DNA of 64,000 bases from Dactylosporangium siamense (GTDB lineage: Bacteria; Actinomycetota; Actinomycetes; Mycobacteriales; Micromonosporaceae), in NCBI RefSeq assembly GCF_016862795.1, contig NZ_BONQ01000120.1, positions 1 to 64,000 on the forward strand. The letters are read 5' to 3'. Under the pieces are notes generated by a model. It was given only the letters and a program-made list of their open reading frames with translations, was not told the origin of the DNA and made no database searches. How positions within the stretch are numbered: the first letter of the stretch is position 1; each line of letters begins with the position of its first letter. This document shows positions 1-8,204 of the stretch, in pieces. Position numbers and translations under genes: made by a program.

Positions 1-1098
1 GGTCACGGCCCGGACCTGTTCGGCGATCGCGAGTTCCTCGTCGGTCGGGATCACGCAGACCGCCACGGGGGCGTCGTCCGGGGAGATGAGCGGGGCGTGG
101 GCGGCGTTGCGGACCGGGTCGACCGTGATGCCCCAGCCGTCGAGGCCGGCGAGGGCGGCCTCGCGGACCGGGGCGGCGTGCTCGCCCACGCCGGCGGTGA
201 ACACGATCGCGTCGAGGCGACCGAGCACGGCGTGGTAGGCGCCGACGTACTTGCGGATGCGGTGGCAGTACACGTCGAAGGCGAGCGCCGCACCGGCGTC
301 CCCAGCGGCGCGGCGTTCCAGGACGGTGCGCATGTCGTTGGCGCCGGCCAGGCCCTTCAGGCCGCCGTGGCGTTGCAGTTGCTCCTCGGCAGCGGCACCG
401 GAGAGGCCGGCGGCGCGGTGCAGGTAGCTGAGCACGGCCGGGTCGACGTCGCCGGAGCGGGTGCCCATGACGAGGCCTTCGAGCGGGGTGAGGCCCATCG
501 ACGTCTCGACGCTGCGCCCGCCCTGGATCGCGGTGGCGCTGGCGCCGTTGCCGAGGTGCAGCACGATGAGGTTGAGCTCGGTGAGGGGACGTCCGAGCAG
601 GTCGGCCGCGCGGCGGGAGACGATGTCGCAGGAGGTGCCGTGGAAGCCGTACCGGCGGATCCCGTGGCGCGCGGCGAGATCCCGGTCGAGGGCGTACGTG
701 CTGGCGGAAGGCGGCAGGGACGCGTGGAACGCGGTGTCGAACACGGCCACGTGGGGCACGCCGGGCAGCGCCGCGCGGGCCGCCTCGATGCCGGCGATGC
801 CGCCGGGGTTGTGCAGCGGCGCGAGCGGGGTCAGCTCGTGCAGGACCGCCAGCATCGCGTCGTCGACGAGGGCGGGCGCGGTGAACGCCGAGCCCCCGTG
901 CACGACGCGGTGCCCGACCGCGGTGATCCCATGCTTGTCCAGGCCGTCGAGGATCTCCGCGAGGGCGGCCGCGTGGTCGGCGACGCCGTCGGGCTCGCCG
1001 ATCCGTTCGACGGTGCCGCGCTGGCCGGCGGCCGGATCCGAGAGGTCCACGACGCGGAACTTCACCGACGACGAGCCGCTGTTGAGCACGAGGATCAT
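1..1098 (-). CDS. ackA: Acetate kinase, C-terminus cut by window edge
   Basis: Acetate kinase interconverts acetate and acetyl phosphate using ATP, working with the neighbouring Pta in acetate overflow and re-use. Read from ATG at 1098, the protein opens MILVLNSGSSSVKF (phosphate-binding motif of this sugar-kinase fold), has FDTAFH and YGFHGTSC in the middle, and is still open at base 1 after 366 codons. VIPTDEELAIAEQ near the edge is close to the family C-terminus, so only a few tens of residues are probably missing. The second His of the usual HGTSH motif is Cys. No Shine-Dalgarno is visible; TAGTCT sits 7 nt before the ATG, suggesting a leaderless mRNA. It diverges from pta across 18 bp. 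Confidence 0.95.
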   Translation of the reverse strand, partial: MILVLNSGSSSVKFRVVDLSDPAAGQRGTVERIGEPDGVADHAAALAEILDGLDKHGITAVGHRVVHGGSAFTAPALVDDAMLAVLHELTPLAPLHNPGGIAGIEAARAALPGVPHVAVFDTAFHASLPPSASTYALDRDLAARHGIRRYGFHGTSCDIVSRRAADLLGRPLTELNLIVLHLGNGASATAIQGGRSVETSMGLTPLEGLVMGTRSGDVDPAVLSYLHRAAGLSGAAAEEQLQRHGGLKGLAGANDMRTVLERRAAGDAGAALAFDVYCHRIRKYVGAYHAVLGRLDAIVFTAGVGEHAAPVREAALAGLDGWGITVDPVRNAAHAPLISPDDAPVAVCVIPTDEELAIAEQVRAVT

Positions 1099-1111
1099 GA
1101 CAGGCAGACTA
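1082..1111. promoter_or_regulatory. Overlapping divergent ackA/pta promoters
   Basis: Only 18 bp separate the two start codons. On the plus strand TTGAGC (1082-1087), a 17-bp spacer and CAGACT (1105-1110) lie 6 nt before the pta GTG. On the minus strand TAGTCT (complement of 1106-1111) lies 7 nt before the ackA ATG. Neither gene has a Shine-Dalgarno, so both transcripts are probably leaderless and the two -10 boxes occupy almost the same bases. The -35 for ackA is not clear. Motifs are seen; promoter activity is inferred. Confidence 0.55.
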
Positions 1112-1116
1112 GCGGG

Positions 1117-3189
1117 GTGGCTCGCATCGTGTACCTGGTCGAACACGGACCCGGATCCGGCAAGTCCGCCGTCGCGCTCGGTCTGGCCGAGCTGCTGTCG
1201 CGGAAGGTCCCCAGGATCGGCGTGTTCCGCCCGTTCGTCGACGGTGCGGCACCGGACCCGACGTTGTCGCTGCTGCGCTCGCGGTACCACATCCAGAACG
1301 ACGATCACGAGCCTTTCGGTGTGACGGCGGCGGAGGCGGCCGCGATGCTGTCCGCGGGTGACGGCGAAGGCCTGGTCGGGCGGATCGTGGAGCGGTTCCG
1401 GCCGATCGCTCGCGACCATGACGCGGTGGTGGTCATCGGCAGCGACCTCGACGACGAGCAGTCGCCGACGCTCGCGCTGAACGCCCGCCTCGCCAACGAG
1501 TTCGGCGCGATCGTGGTCGCCGTCGTCAACGGCGCCGACCTGGACGCCGACACGGTCGGGTCGGTGGCGCGGCAGGCGTATCACGCGCTGGTCGAACTCG
1601 ACGCCACCGTCGCCGCGGTCGTGGTCAACAAGTCCTCCGAGCAGCCGCCGAAGCTGCCGGTGCCCTGCTACACGATCCCCAACGTGGCGACGGTCGCGGC
1701 GCCGACGGTCGCGGAGGTCGCGACGTCGCTGGGCGCGACCGTGCTCAGCGCCGGGCCCGCCTCCCTCGAGCGGGACGTGCTCGACTACGTCGTCGGCGCG
1801 GCGCAGGTCCCGGCGGTGCTGTCCCACCTGACCGACAACTGCCTGCTCATCACCCCCGGCGACCGGGCCGACCTGCTCGTCGCCGCGGCCGCCGCGCACG
1901 CCTCGGGGACCGTGCCGCTCGCCGGGATCGTGCTGACCCTGGGCATCGCCCCGGACCCGGCGGCGCTGGCGTTGTTCGAGCGGTTGAACACCGGTCTCGC
2001 GGTGTTGTCGGTGCCGACGGCGAGCTACGACACGATCGCGGCGTCGACGCGCATGGAGCACCGGCTGGGGCCGGACAACCCGCGGAAGGTGGCGGCGGCG
2101 CTCGGGGCGTTCGAGTCGCACGTGGACACGGCGGCCCTGGCAGACGCGCTGGAGCTGACGGCTTCGACGCGGGTCACGCCGCTGATGTTCGAGTACGACC
2201 TGATCGACCGTGCCCGCGCGGCGCGGAAACACCTCGTCCTGCCGGAGGGGACGGAGGAGCGGATCCTGCGGGCGGCGGACATCCTGCTGCGGCGGGGTGT
2301 GGCAGCGTTGACGTTGCTGGGTTCACCTGTGGAGATCGCGGCGAAGGCGCGGGACCTGGGGCTGGACATTTCGGATGCTTCGGTCATCGATCCGGCGACG
2401 TCTCCGCTGCTGGAGCGGTTCGCTCCGATCTACGCGGAATTACGGGCACATAAGGGCGTGACGCTCGATTTGGCCCGGGATGTGGTACGGGACGTCTCGT
2501 ACTTCGGCACGATGATGGTCCATCTGGGTCTCGCCGACGGCATGGTCTCCGGCGCGACGCACACCACGGCGGCCACCATCCGTCCCGCGTTCGAGATCAT
2601 CAAGACGGTGCCGGGCCTGGGCGTCGCCTCCAGCGTCTTCTTCATGCTGCTGCCCGACCGGGTCCTGGTGTACGGCGACTGCGCCGTCAACCCGGACCCC
2701 GACGCCGAGCAGCTCGCCGACATCGCGCTGTCCTCCGCCACGACGGCGGCCCAGTTCGGCATCACGGCCCGGGTGGCGATGCTGTCGTACTCGACCGGGA
2801 CGTCCGGCGCCGGTGCCGACGTGACGAAGGTGGCCTCGGCGACCTCGCTCGTGCGTTCCCGCCGCCCTTCGCTGCCGGTGGAGGGTCCGATCCAGTACGA
2901 CGCCGCCGTCGACCCCTCGGTCGCCGCCACCAAGCTGCCCGGCAGCGCCGTCGCCGGTCAGGCCACCGTCTTCGTGTTCCCGGACCTGAACACGGGCAAC
3001 AACACCTACAAGGCGGTGCAGCGCTCGGCCGGCGCGGTCGCGGTCGGGCCCGTCATGCAGGGCCTGCGCAAACCCGTCAACGACCTGTCCCGCGGCGCGA
3101 CCGTGAAGGACATCGTCAACACTGTCGCCATCACCGCCATCCAGGCTCAGGGTTTTTTGTCAGACCCGTCGGGCACGATGGAGGGATGA
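1117..3189 (+). CDS. pta: Phosphate acetyltransferase
   Basis: Long-form phosphotransacetylase (690 aa) converting acetyl-CoA and phosphate to acetyl phosphate for AckA. The N-terminal third is a P-loop domain (GPGSGKSAVALGLAELL near residues 11-27) as in BioD/CobB-like regulatory domains, followed by a DRTGG-type region. The C-terminal ~330 residues are the PTA_PTB catalytic domain (SGATHTTAATIRPAFEI, YGDCAVNPDP, STGTSGAGADVTKV, FPDLNTGNNTYKAVQ). GTG at 1117 is chosen because homology begins there (ARIVYLVEHGPGSGK); the frame stays open far upstream but that part is antisense to ackA. The stop overlaps the next start as ATGA. Confidence 0.95.
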   Translation: MARIVYLVEHGPGSGKSAVALGLAELLSRKVPRIGVFRPFVDGAAPDPTLSLLRSRYHIQNDDHEPFGVTAAEAAAMLSAGDGEGLVGRIVERFRPIARDHDAVVVIGSDLDDEQSPTLALNARLANEFGAIVVAVVNGADLDADTVGSVARQAYHALVELDATVAAVVVNKSSEQPPKLPVPCYTIPNVATVAAPTVAEVATSLGATVLSAGPASLERDVLDYVVGAAQVPAVLSHLTDNCLLITPGDRADLLVAAAAAHASGTVPLAGIVLTLGIAPDPAALALFERLNTGLAVLSVPTASYDTIAASTRMEHRLGPDNPRKVAAALGAFESHVDTAALADALELTASTRVTPLMFEYDLIDRARAARKHLVLPEGTEERILRAADILLRRGVAALTLLGSPVEIAAKARDLGLDISDASVIDPATSPLLERFAPIYAELRAHKGVTLDLARDVVRDVSYFGTMMVHLGLADGMVSGATHTTAATIRPAFEIIKTVPGLGVASSVFFMLLPDRVLVYGDCAVNPDPDAEQLADIALSSATTAAQFGITARVAMLSYSTGTSGAGADVTKVASATSLVRSRRPSLPVEGPIQYDAAVDPSVAATKLPGSAVAGQATVFVFPDLNTGNNTYKAVQRSAGAVAVGPVMQGLRKPVNDLSRGATVKDIVNTVAITAIQAQGFLSDPSGTMEG

Positions 3190-3536
3190 CGGCGAAACTC
3201 ACCTCGGTGGTCCTCGACTCCCCCGACCCGCAGGCCCTCGCCCGGTTCTACTCCGAGCTGCTCGACCTGCCGGTCACCCGCGTCGACGGGGACTGGGTCG
3301 ACATCGGCGACGGCACCACGAAGCTCAGCTTCCAGCACGCTCCCGAATACCGGCCGCCGCTGTGGCCCGACCCCAACTTCCCGCAGCAGATCCACCTCGA
3401 CATCCAGGTCGACGACATCGACGCCACGGAGTCCAAGGTGTTACGGCTGGGCGGGACGCTGTTGTCGACCAAAGAGGCCGGATTCCGGGTGTACAGCGAC
3501 CCGTCCGGACACCCGTTCTGCCTCTGCTACGACTGA
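3186..3536 (+). CDS. VOC (glyoxalase-fold) family protein
   Basis: A 116-residue single-domain vicinal-oxygen-chelate protein. It has the repeated beta-alpha-beta-beta-beta layout: TSVVLDSPDPQALARFYSELL at the start, the DWVDIGDG strand, then IHLDIQVDDIDATESKVLRLG opening the second module and RVYSDPSGHPFCLCYD closing it. This is typical of small actinobacterial glyoxalase/bleomycin-resistance/dioxygenase proteins whose substrates are mostly unknown. Its ATG overlaps the pta stop by 4 nt, so it is translationally coupled to pta. A link to acetate metabolism is not shown by the sequence itself. Confidence 0.85.
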   Translation: MTAKLTSVVLDSPDPQALARFYSELLDLPVTRVDGDWVDIGDGTTKLSFQHAPEYRPPLWPDPNFPQQIHLDIQVDDIDATESKVLRLGGTLLSTKEAGFRVYSDPSGHPFCLCYD

Positions 3537-3546
3537 GCGCGGTGGC

Positions 3547-4299
3547 TCACGGGTTCGTCAGCGGCTTGGTCGGGCAGCCGTGCTCCTGCTGCCACTTGCC
3601 GACGTCGGCGACCGGTGACTTCTCCTTGCCCGCCTTCCACGCGTCCAGGTAGGACCACGGCCAGATCGCACCGCGCCGGGTCCACCAGTCGCCGGTCTTC
3701 TGGCACACCGGTGACAGGCCGAAGTGGATGTGGCAGGCGCTGGCGTCACCGGTCTCGCCGACCTTCGCGACCGGCTGGCCCGCCTTGACGACGGTGCCCG
3801 CCTCGATGCCCGCGTCGATCGTGGAGAAGTGCGACATGTAGTACCGCACCCCGTCCCCACCGAGGATCGACACCGACAGCCCGCCGCGGGTCGCCCCGTC
3901 GTTGACCTTCGCCGTCCACGTGTCGGTCCGCGTCACCTCGAGGACCGTGCCGTCGACCGGCGACACCGCCGTCAACCCGCACGCGGCGATGATGTCGCTG
4001 GCCGGGTAGTCGTGGTGGGTCCGGCTGTAGGACGCCTTGCCCTGCACCGGGAACGCGTGCTTGACCGCCTGCCCACCGGGTGCCGCAGCCCCGCTGGCCG
4101 CTCCCCCAGCCCCGGCTCCGGCCGACGCACTGCCGGCGGAGGACGGCGGGAGCCCCGACGCGCCTTCGGCGACCTGCCGCCCCGGCGACGGGGCCGCGGT
4201 GGTCGCGGTGCTGGTCGGGACAGGGTCGCCGCCACAGCCGGCGGCGCCGAGCGCCACCAACACGGCGACACCGGCAAGCCTGGTGCGCAGCGCAAACAT
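3547..4299 (-). CDS. M23-family peptidase, lipoprotein
   Basis: Predicted cell-surface endopeptidase of the LytM/M23 fold (250 aa). The N-terminus MFALRTRLAGVAVLVALGAAGCGG is a lipoprotein signal with a plausible lipobox ending in AAGC. A Ser/Ala/Gly-rich linker follows, then the peptidase domain with HHDYPASD (first zinc ligands, HxxxD type) and ACHIHFG (the HxH motif), so the metal site looks complete. I start at ATG 4299 because the signal peptide begins there and AGGG lies upstream; the frame extends further but without likely coding. Its role is probably peptidoglycan remodelling. It converges on the VOC gene. Confidence 0.85.
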   Translation of the reverse strand: MFALRTRLAGVAVLVALGAAGCGGDPVPTSTATTAAPSPGRQVAEGASGLPPSSAGSASAGAGAGGAASGAAAPGGQAVKHAFPVQGKASYSRTHHDYPASDIIAACGLTAVSPVDGTVLEVTRTDTWTAKVNDGATRGGLSVSILGGDGVRYYMSHFSTIDAGIEAGTVVKAGQPVAKVGETGDASACHIHFGLSPVCQKTGDWWTRRGAIWPWSYLDAWKAGKEKSPVADVGKWQQEHGCPTKPLTNP

Positions 4300-4491
4300 C
4301 GTCAGCCACCCTACGCCCTCGCGACAACCCCCCGCACGACACCGCCCGGACCGCCCCGGACCGCCCTGGCCACCCGCGGGCCAGTGGGCGACTTCTATCT
4401 GCGACAAGCAGAAGGACCTCCGGGGTCAGGGGGCCTGAGGATCCTTCCGGTTGTGGGAATCTCGCAACGACGTCGTATGCCCGCCGCCCGG
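4300..4491. promoter_or_regulatory. Intergenic region upstream of the M23 gene
   Basis: This 192-bp stretch lies between the AraC-type gene stop and the M23 start, both on the minus strand. I see no gene in it. It holds C-rich sequence and a small hairpin (CAGG-GGG-CCTG at about 4423-4433). No clear -35/-10 pair was identified. Confidence 0.3.
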
Positions 4492-5271
4492 TCAGTAGCG
4501 GGCGGCGTACCTGGTTGGGGGCTCGCCGAACATGGCGGTGAAGTCCCTGCTCAGGTGGGCCTGGTCGACGTAGCCGAGGTCGGCGGCGAGGCCGGCCCAG
4601 TCGACCGGGGCGCCTGGGGCGGCGGCGAGGGTGTCGGTCACCTCCTGCAGGCGAAGGCGGCGCAGCAGCCACTTCGGGCTCGCCCCGACGTGGTCGGCGA
4701 AAAGGCGTTGGAGGCGGCGCACCCCCACCCCGCACAGCGCGGCCAGGTCATCGACGCGGCGCAGGTCAGGGGTGGCGGACGCGCGTTCGACCCAGGCCGC
4801 GACCTCGTCGCCCACCGGGTCGGACGGGAGCCGCTCCGCCAGGAAGGCGTCGACGGCGTCTGTCCCACCGGTCGGCGGGCCGGAGTCGTGGAACTCGAAC
4901 GTCGGCAGGTCGGGGCCGAAGATGTCGGCGGCGGGGACGGTGCGGTCGGTCAGGGTGGTGGCGGGGGCGTCGAGGAAGCGGCGGAACGTCCCGGGCACGA
5001 ACGCGACGCCGAGCACGCCGCCGGCGCCGGACAGGACCCGGTGGAAGTGGCGGCGGTGGACGCCGCGCAGCAGGGGTGGGCCATCGGTGGGGAACGTCAG
5101 GTGGACGCTCGGCGTGGGTGGGAGCAGCTGCCGGTACGGCGCCTGGTCGCGCAGGTCCCAGGTCGCCCACCAGTAGCGGCCGACGACGCCGGCGAGGGGT
5201 GGGGACGGCGGGGTGGAGCCGTGCCGCTGGAACGCCGACCACGCACCGGACAGTTCCCTCGGGTCGCGCAC
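4492..5271 (-). CDS. AraC-family transcriptional regulator
   Basis: One-domain-plus-HTH regulator of about 259 aa. The C-terminal ~100 residues carry the two AraC helix-turn-helix motifs: DDLAALCGVGVRRLQRLFADHVG and then ADLGYVDQAHLSRDFTAMFG with the family ending PTRYAARY. The N-terminal half (RYWWATWDLRD, LTFPTDGPPLLRGVHRR, HRVLSGAGGVLGVAFVPG) resembles the DUF6597-type ligand domain of actinobacterial AraC proteins. The start is uncertain. GTG 5271 gives a normal-looking N-terminus outside the divergent gene; ATG 5349 would overlap that gene's first codons. It probably controls itself or the divergent DinB-fold gene. Confidence 0.8.
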   Translation of the reverse strand: MRDPRELSGAWSAFQRHGSTPPSPPLAGVVGRYWWATWDLRDQAPYRQLLPPTPSVHLTFPTDGPPLLRGVHRRHFHRVLSGAGGVLGVAFVPGTFRRFLDAPATTLTDRTVPAADIFGPDLPTFEFHDSGPPTGGTDAVDAFLAERLPSDPVGDEVAAWVERASATPDLRRVDDLAALCGVGVRRLQRLFADHVGASPKWLLRRLRLQEVTDTLAAAPGAPVDWAGLAADLGYVDQAHLSRDFTAMFGEPPTRYAARY

Positions 5272-5337
5272 GAGGATCCACGGTAGCCGTCGCGTTTGTG
5301 CAAGACCGGGTGCGGCGCCGGCCGTACCGTCGGGGCG

Positions 5338-5901
5338 ATGGACGGACATCTGCTCATCGGCACCGCCGCCGCCGTGACCTTGAAGGTCGTGGACGGGGTC
5401 GGTTCGCTCGACGCTCCGACGCCGTGTGCGGGCTGGGACGTGCGGGCCCTGGTCAACCACCTGCTGCACTGGGGGCCGGCGCTGACCGCGGCGGCCGCGA
5501 AGGAGGCGCTCGACCCGGGGGCGGAGGTGGACCGCACCGGCGGTGACTGGCGGGCCCTGCTCCGGGCGCAGGTCGAGCAGACCGCCACGGCCTGGGGCGG
5601 GCCGGCGGCGTGGGAGGGCGTCACGCGGATGGGTGGGCCGATGGAGCTGCCCGCGGACCTGGTCGGGGGCATGGTGCTGGGCGAGCTGGTGCTGCACGGC
5701 TGGGATCTGGCTCGCGCCGCCGGCCTGCACCCGCACTGGGACGACGCGCTGGTGCTACGGGTGCACGACGAGGTCGCCCGCTCCGCCGACATGGGCCGCC
5801 AGATGGGCGTGTACGCCGCCGAGGTGCCCGTGCCGGCAACCGCCCCGCCCCTGGCCAGGATGCTCGGCCTCAGCGGCCGTGACCCGGACTGGACCCCCTG
5901 A
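5338..5901 (+). CDS. TIGR03086-type DinB-fold (mycothiol-dependent) protein
   Basis: A 187-residue protein of the maleylpyruvate-isomerase N-terminal/TIGR03086 group, metal-binding four-helix bundles thought to use mycothiol or related thiols in Actinobacteria. Visible motifs are TPCAGWDVRALVNHLLHWG (first metal His region), LGELVLHGWDLARA (second His/Asp region) and RMLGLSGRDPDW at the end, all typical. ATG 5338 has no Shine-Dalgarno; TACCGT (5325-5330) lies 7 nt upstream, so the mRNA is probably leaderless. Its substrate is unknown. It diverges from the AraC regulator. Confidence 0.85.
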   Translation: MDGHLLIGTAAAVTLKVVDGVGSLDAPTPCAGWDVRALVNHLLHWGPALTAAAAKEALDPGAEVDRTGGDWRALLRAQVEQTATAWGGPAAWEGVTRMGGPMELPADLVGGMVLGELVLHGWDLARAAGLHPHWDDALVLRVHDEVARSADMGRQMGVYAAEVPVPATAPPLARMLGLSGRDPDWTP

Positions 5902-5910
5902 GCCGGACGG

Positions 5911-7428
5911 TCACGGAGCGGCCGCCTCTGGTGAGCCGGAGGCAGCGGCGGAGGCAGCGGCACCGGCACCGGCACCGGCCGACGGCGAGGCGGAGGCCGA
6001 CGGCGACGCGGACGGGGACGCCGAAGCCGACGGCGACGCGGATGCCGAAGGAGAAGACGACGGCGACGCGGACGCCGAGGGAGAGGACGACGTCGACGGG
6101 CGGGTCGAGCTCGGGCGGGTCGTCGGCCGGCGGGTCGTCGGCTGGGTCTGCGGCGTGGTCGTCGCCACGGGCGGCGGCGGCACGGGGGCCGGGGAGGTCG
6201 TGACGGCCGGAAGGGCGCTCGCGGCGGCGGTCGCGGTCTGCACCGTCCCGCTCGACGGGGGTCGCCCCTCCGCCTGCGGCTGGCCGAGGGCGACGACCGC
6301 GGCGAGGGACACGATCCCGGCCACGACGGCGCCGACGGCGGCCCGGATCGCCCAGCGCCGGCCGCTGCTCTTCGCCGGCGCGACCAGCCGAGCGGGCGGG
6401 GCGGGGCGGGCGGGACGCGCGGAGCGCAGGTCCACGAGGGTCACGTCGTTGAGGTGCGCACCGGCCCGGGTGTGCGCACCGAACGGCAGCTTGGACAGCA
6501 CGATGCGGGTGTGCGCGGCCGAGCGGGCGCCGAGCTGCGTGGCGGGACGGATCCACGGCCGATGCGCGCCGGCTCGGACGGGACTGTCCGAGGCGCCGTC
6601 GCGGCGCAGGCGCATCGGCGGGAAGGCCCGCGGCAGCACCGACGGGCGGCGCACCGGGAACGGCCGCCCGGCGGACGACTGGCCGGCGGTCGCCGCGGGG
6701 TCGGCGGTGGTCGCGGACAGCGTGTACCAGGCGGGCAGGTCGACCCGGGTGCCGGCGATGCGGGCGAAGGCCAGGGCGGCCTCGTCGCTGCCGGGGCGCA
6801 GGACCGCGTCGGGGTGCAGGCACCGGGCGATGAGGGCGGCCAGGTCGGCGGGGGCGACCAGGTCCGGGGACCCGGCGGCGGTCCCGGCCGGGGCCGACCC
6901 GGTGAGGGCGGTCCGCAGGAGGCTGCCCAGCGCGTACACGTCGAGGCTGACGTCGTGCGGGTCGGCGCCGCGGCGGTCGGTGAAGCCGAACACCTTCGCG
7001 CCGACGTCGGTGATGGCGACCTTCGCGGGGGTGAGGGCGCCGTGGGTGACCCACTGGCCGTGCGCGTGGGCGAGGGCGGCGCCGATCTCCGCGCCGATCT
7101 GGGCGACCTCGTCGGGGCTGAGGGGTCCGTGGCGGAGCCGGTCGGCGACGGTGTCGCCGTCGACGAACTCCATCACCACGTACGGCACGTCGCCGCGCTC
7201 GGGCAGCTCGACGACGCCGACGTCGTAGACGGCGGCGACGTTGGCGTGGGTGAGCCGGGCGGCGGCGCGGCCCTCGGCGAGGAAGGACTCGGCGAGCGGG
7301 GCGCGGTCGGCGCGCAGCAGGCGGACCGCCACCTGGCGACGCAGGAGCTCGTCGTGGCCCTGCCAGACCTCGCTGGTGGTCCCCGCACCGATCAGCCGCT
7401 CGAGCCGATACCGGCGTTGCAGCATCAT
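5911..7428 (-). CDS. Membrane-anchored Ser/Thr pseudokinase
   Basis: A 505-residue PknB-like protein whose kinase core has lost its catalytic residues. The fold is clear (RYRLERLIGAGTTSEVW glycine loop, HANVAAVYDVG, PYVVMEFVDGDTVADRL, SLDVYALGSLL). However, the VAIK lysine is Arg (VAVR36), the HRDxKPxN loop reads HGALTPAK (129-136), and DFG reads GFT (148-150). A single membrane segment (about 360-382, AAVGAVVAGIVSLAAVVAL) leads to an external Pro/Thr then Ser/Ala-rich tail. It is probably a signalling scaffold or decoy rather than an enzyme. ATG 7428 is chosen because the kinase domain starts at once; an upstream TTG (7473) is possible. The tail DNA (about 5920-6110) is a low-complexity triplet tract. 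Confidence 0.85.
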   Translation of the reverse strand: MMLQRRYRLERLIGAGTTSEVWQGHDELLRRQVAVRLLRADRAPLAESFLAEGRAAARLTHANVAAVYDVGVVELPERGDVPYVVMEFVDGDTVADRLRHGPLSPDEVAQIGAEIGAALAHAHGQWVTHGALTPAKVAITDVGAKVFGFTDRRGADPHDVSLDVYALGSLLRTALTGSAPAGTAAGSPDLVAPADLAALIARCLHPDAVLRPGSDEAALAFARIAGTRVDLPAWYTLSATTADPAATAGQSSAGRPFPVRRPSVLPRAFPPMRLRRDGASDSPVRAGAHRPWIRPATQLGARSAAHTRIVLSKLPFGAHTRAGAHLNDVTLVDLRSARPARPAPPARLVAPAKSSGRRWAIRAAVGAVVAGIVSLAAVVALGQPQAEGRPPSSGTVQTATAAASALPAVTTSPAPVPPPPVATTTPQTQPTTRRPTTRPSSTRPSTSSSPSASASPSSSPSASASPSASASPSASPSASASPSAGAGAGAAASAAASGSPEAAAP

Positions 7429-7572
7429 CGCGACCGGAGGTTCCTTACTGCTCGCCCAGTGGTCCGGGCTCAAGTATGCGCACCTGGAAGCGTTGCGTCC
7501 GGCAATGAGATCAGACCGTTGCCATATCCAGGCGAATCATGACATCAGGGTAGGTCGGGCCGGGCCAAGATC

Positions 7573-8109
7573 TCACCCGGCGGGTCTGCGGCGGCGGGCC
7601 CTGGCGGTCGGCGGGACGTCGGTGAGCTCCTCGACCATGGTGCAGGCGTCGGCGAGGGGGTCGTGCTCGTCGACGCGGGTGGCGAGCTTGCGGAGCAGGT
7701 CGCGGAAGATCGCCCGCTCGGGCTCGGCGAGCGCGCCCAGGACGCGGGTCTCGACGTGCTCCAGCTTGCCCTGCAGCTCGCACATCGTGGCGCGGCCGGC
7801 GTCGGTGGCGACGATGCGCCGGGCGCGGCGGTCGGCGGGGTCGGGGCGGCGCTCGATGAGGCCGGCCTGCTCCAGGTCGTCGAGCAGGTAGGTCATGACG
7901 GTGCGGTCGACGCCGAGCTTGTTGGCCAGGGCGAGCTGGGTGCCTTCGGCGCCGGACGCGGCGGCGGCGAGGACCTGGTAGCCGCGGGGGCCGCCGGGGA
8001 CGCCGGCGATGACGTGACCCGCGCCCTTGGCGTAGGCGCGCAGCACGACGCCCAGCGCCCAGCCGAGGTCGGACTGGAGCTCGTCGCGTACCTCCGGCGC
8101 CTGCGTCAT
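7573..8109 (-). CDS. MarR-family regulator
   Basis: Winged-helix regulator of 178 aa. The MarR core is visible: GYQVLAAAASGAEGTQLALANKLGVDRTVMTYLLDDLEQAGLIERRPDPADRR holds the recognition helix and the wing with its DPxDRR signature, and a helical dimerisation region follows. ATG 8109 is chosen over the longer frame: TATCAT lies exactly 6 nt upstream (8116-8121) and no Shine-Dalgarno is present, so the mRNA is probably leaderless. It diverges from the azoreductase-like gene, the usual arrangement for a MarR repressor of a quinone/azo reductase. Confidence 0.85.
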   Translation of the reverse strand: MTQAPEVRDELQSDLGWALGVVLRAYAKGAGHVIAGVPGGPRGYQVLAAAASGAEGTQLALANKLGVDRTVMTYLLDDLEQAGLIERRPDPADRRARRIVATDAGRATMCELQGKLEHVETRVLGALAEPERAIFRDLLRKLATRVDEHDPLADACTMVEELTDVPPTARARRRRPAG

Positions 8110-8158
8110 GCCGCAATGATAAGCGGCCACCTCCCTCTTGCGGGAAGATGTTCTGCGA

Positions 8159-8175
8159 TGCAGACTATCTGTGCA
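8159..8175. promoter_or_regulatory. Candidate MarR operator
   Basis: An imperfect palindrome, TGCAGA-N5-TGTGCA with a perfect CAGA-CTA-TCTG core, sits in the 95-bp gap between the divergent MarR and azoreductase genes. It lies about 30 bp before the azoreductase start. Position and symmetry suit a MarR dimer site. This is inferred from layout only. Confidence 0.45.
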
Positions 8176-8204
8176 ACAGCCGAACTACGTGGGGGTACCA
8201 CACC

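Noticed and set aside
97-1116. The long plus-strand frame in front of pta
   Set aside because: It is antisense to ackA, has low-complexity Gly/Val/Arg composition and no family similarity; pta homology starts at GTG 1117.
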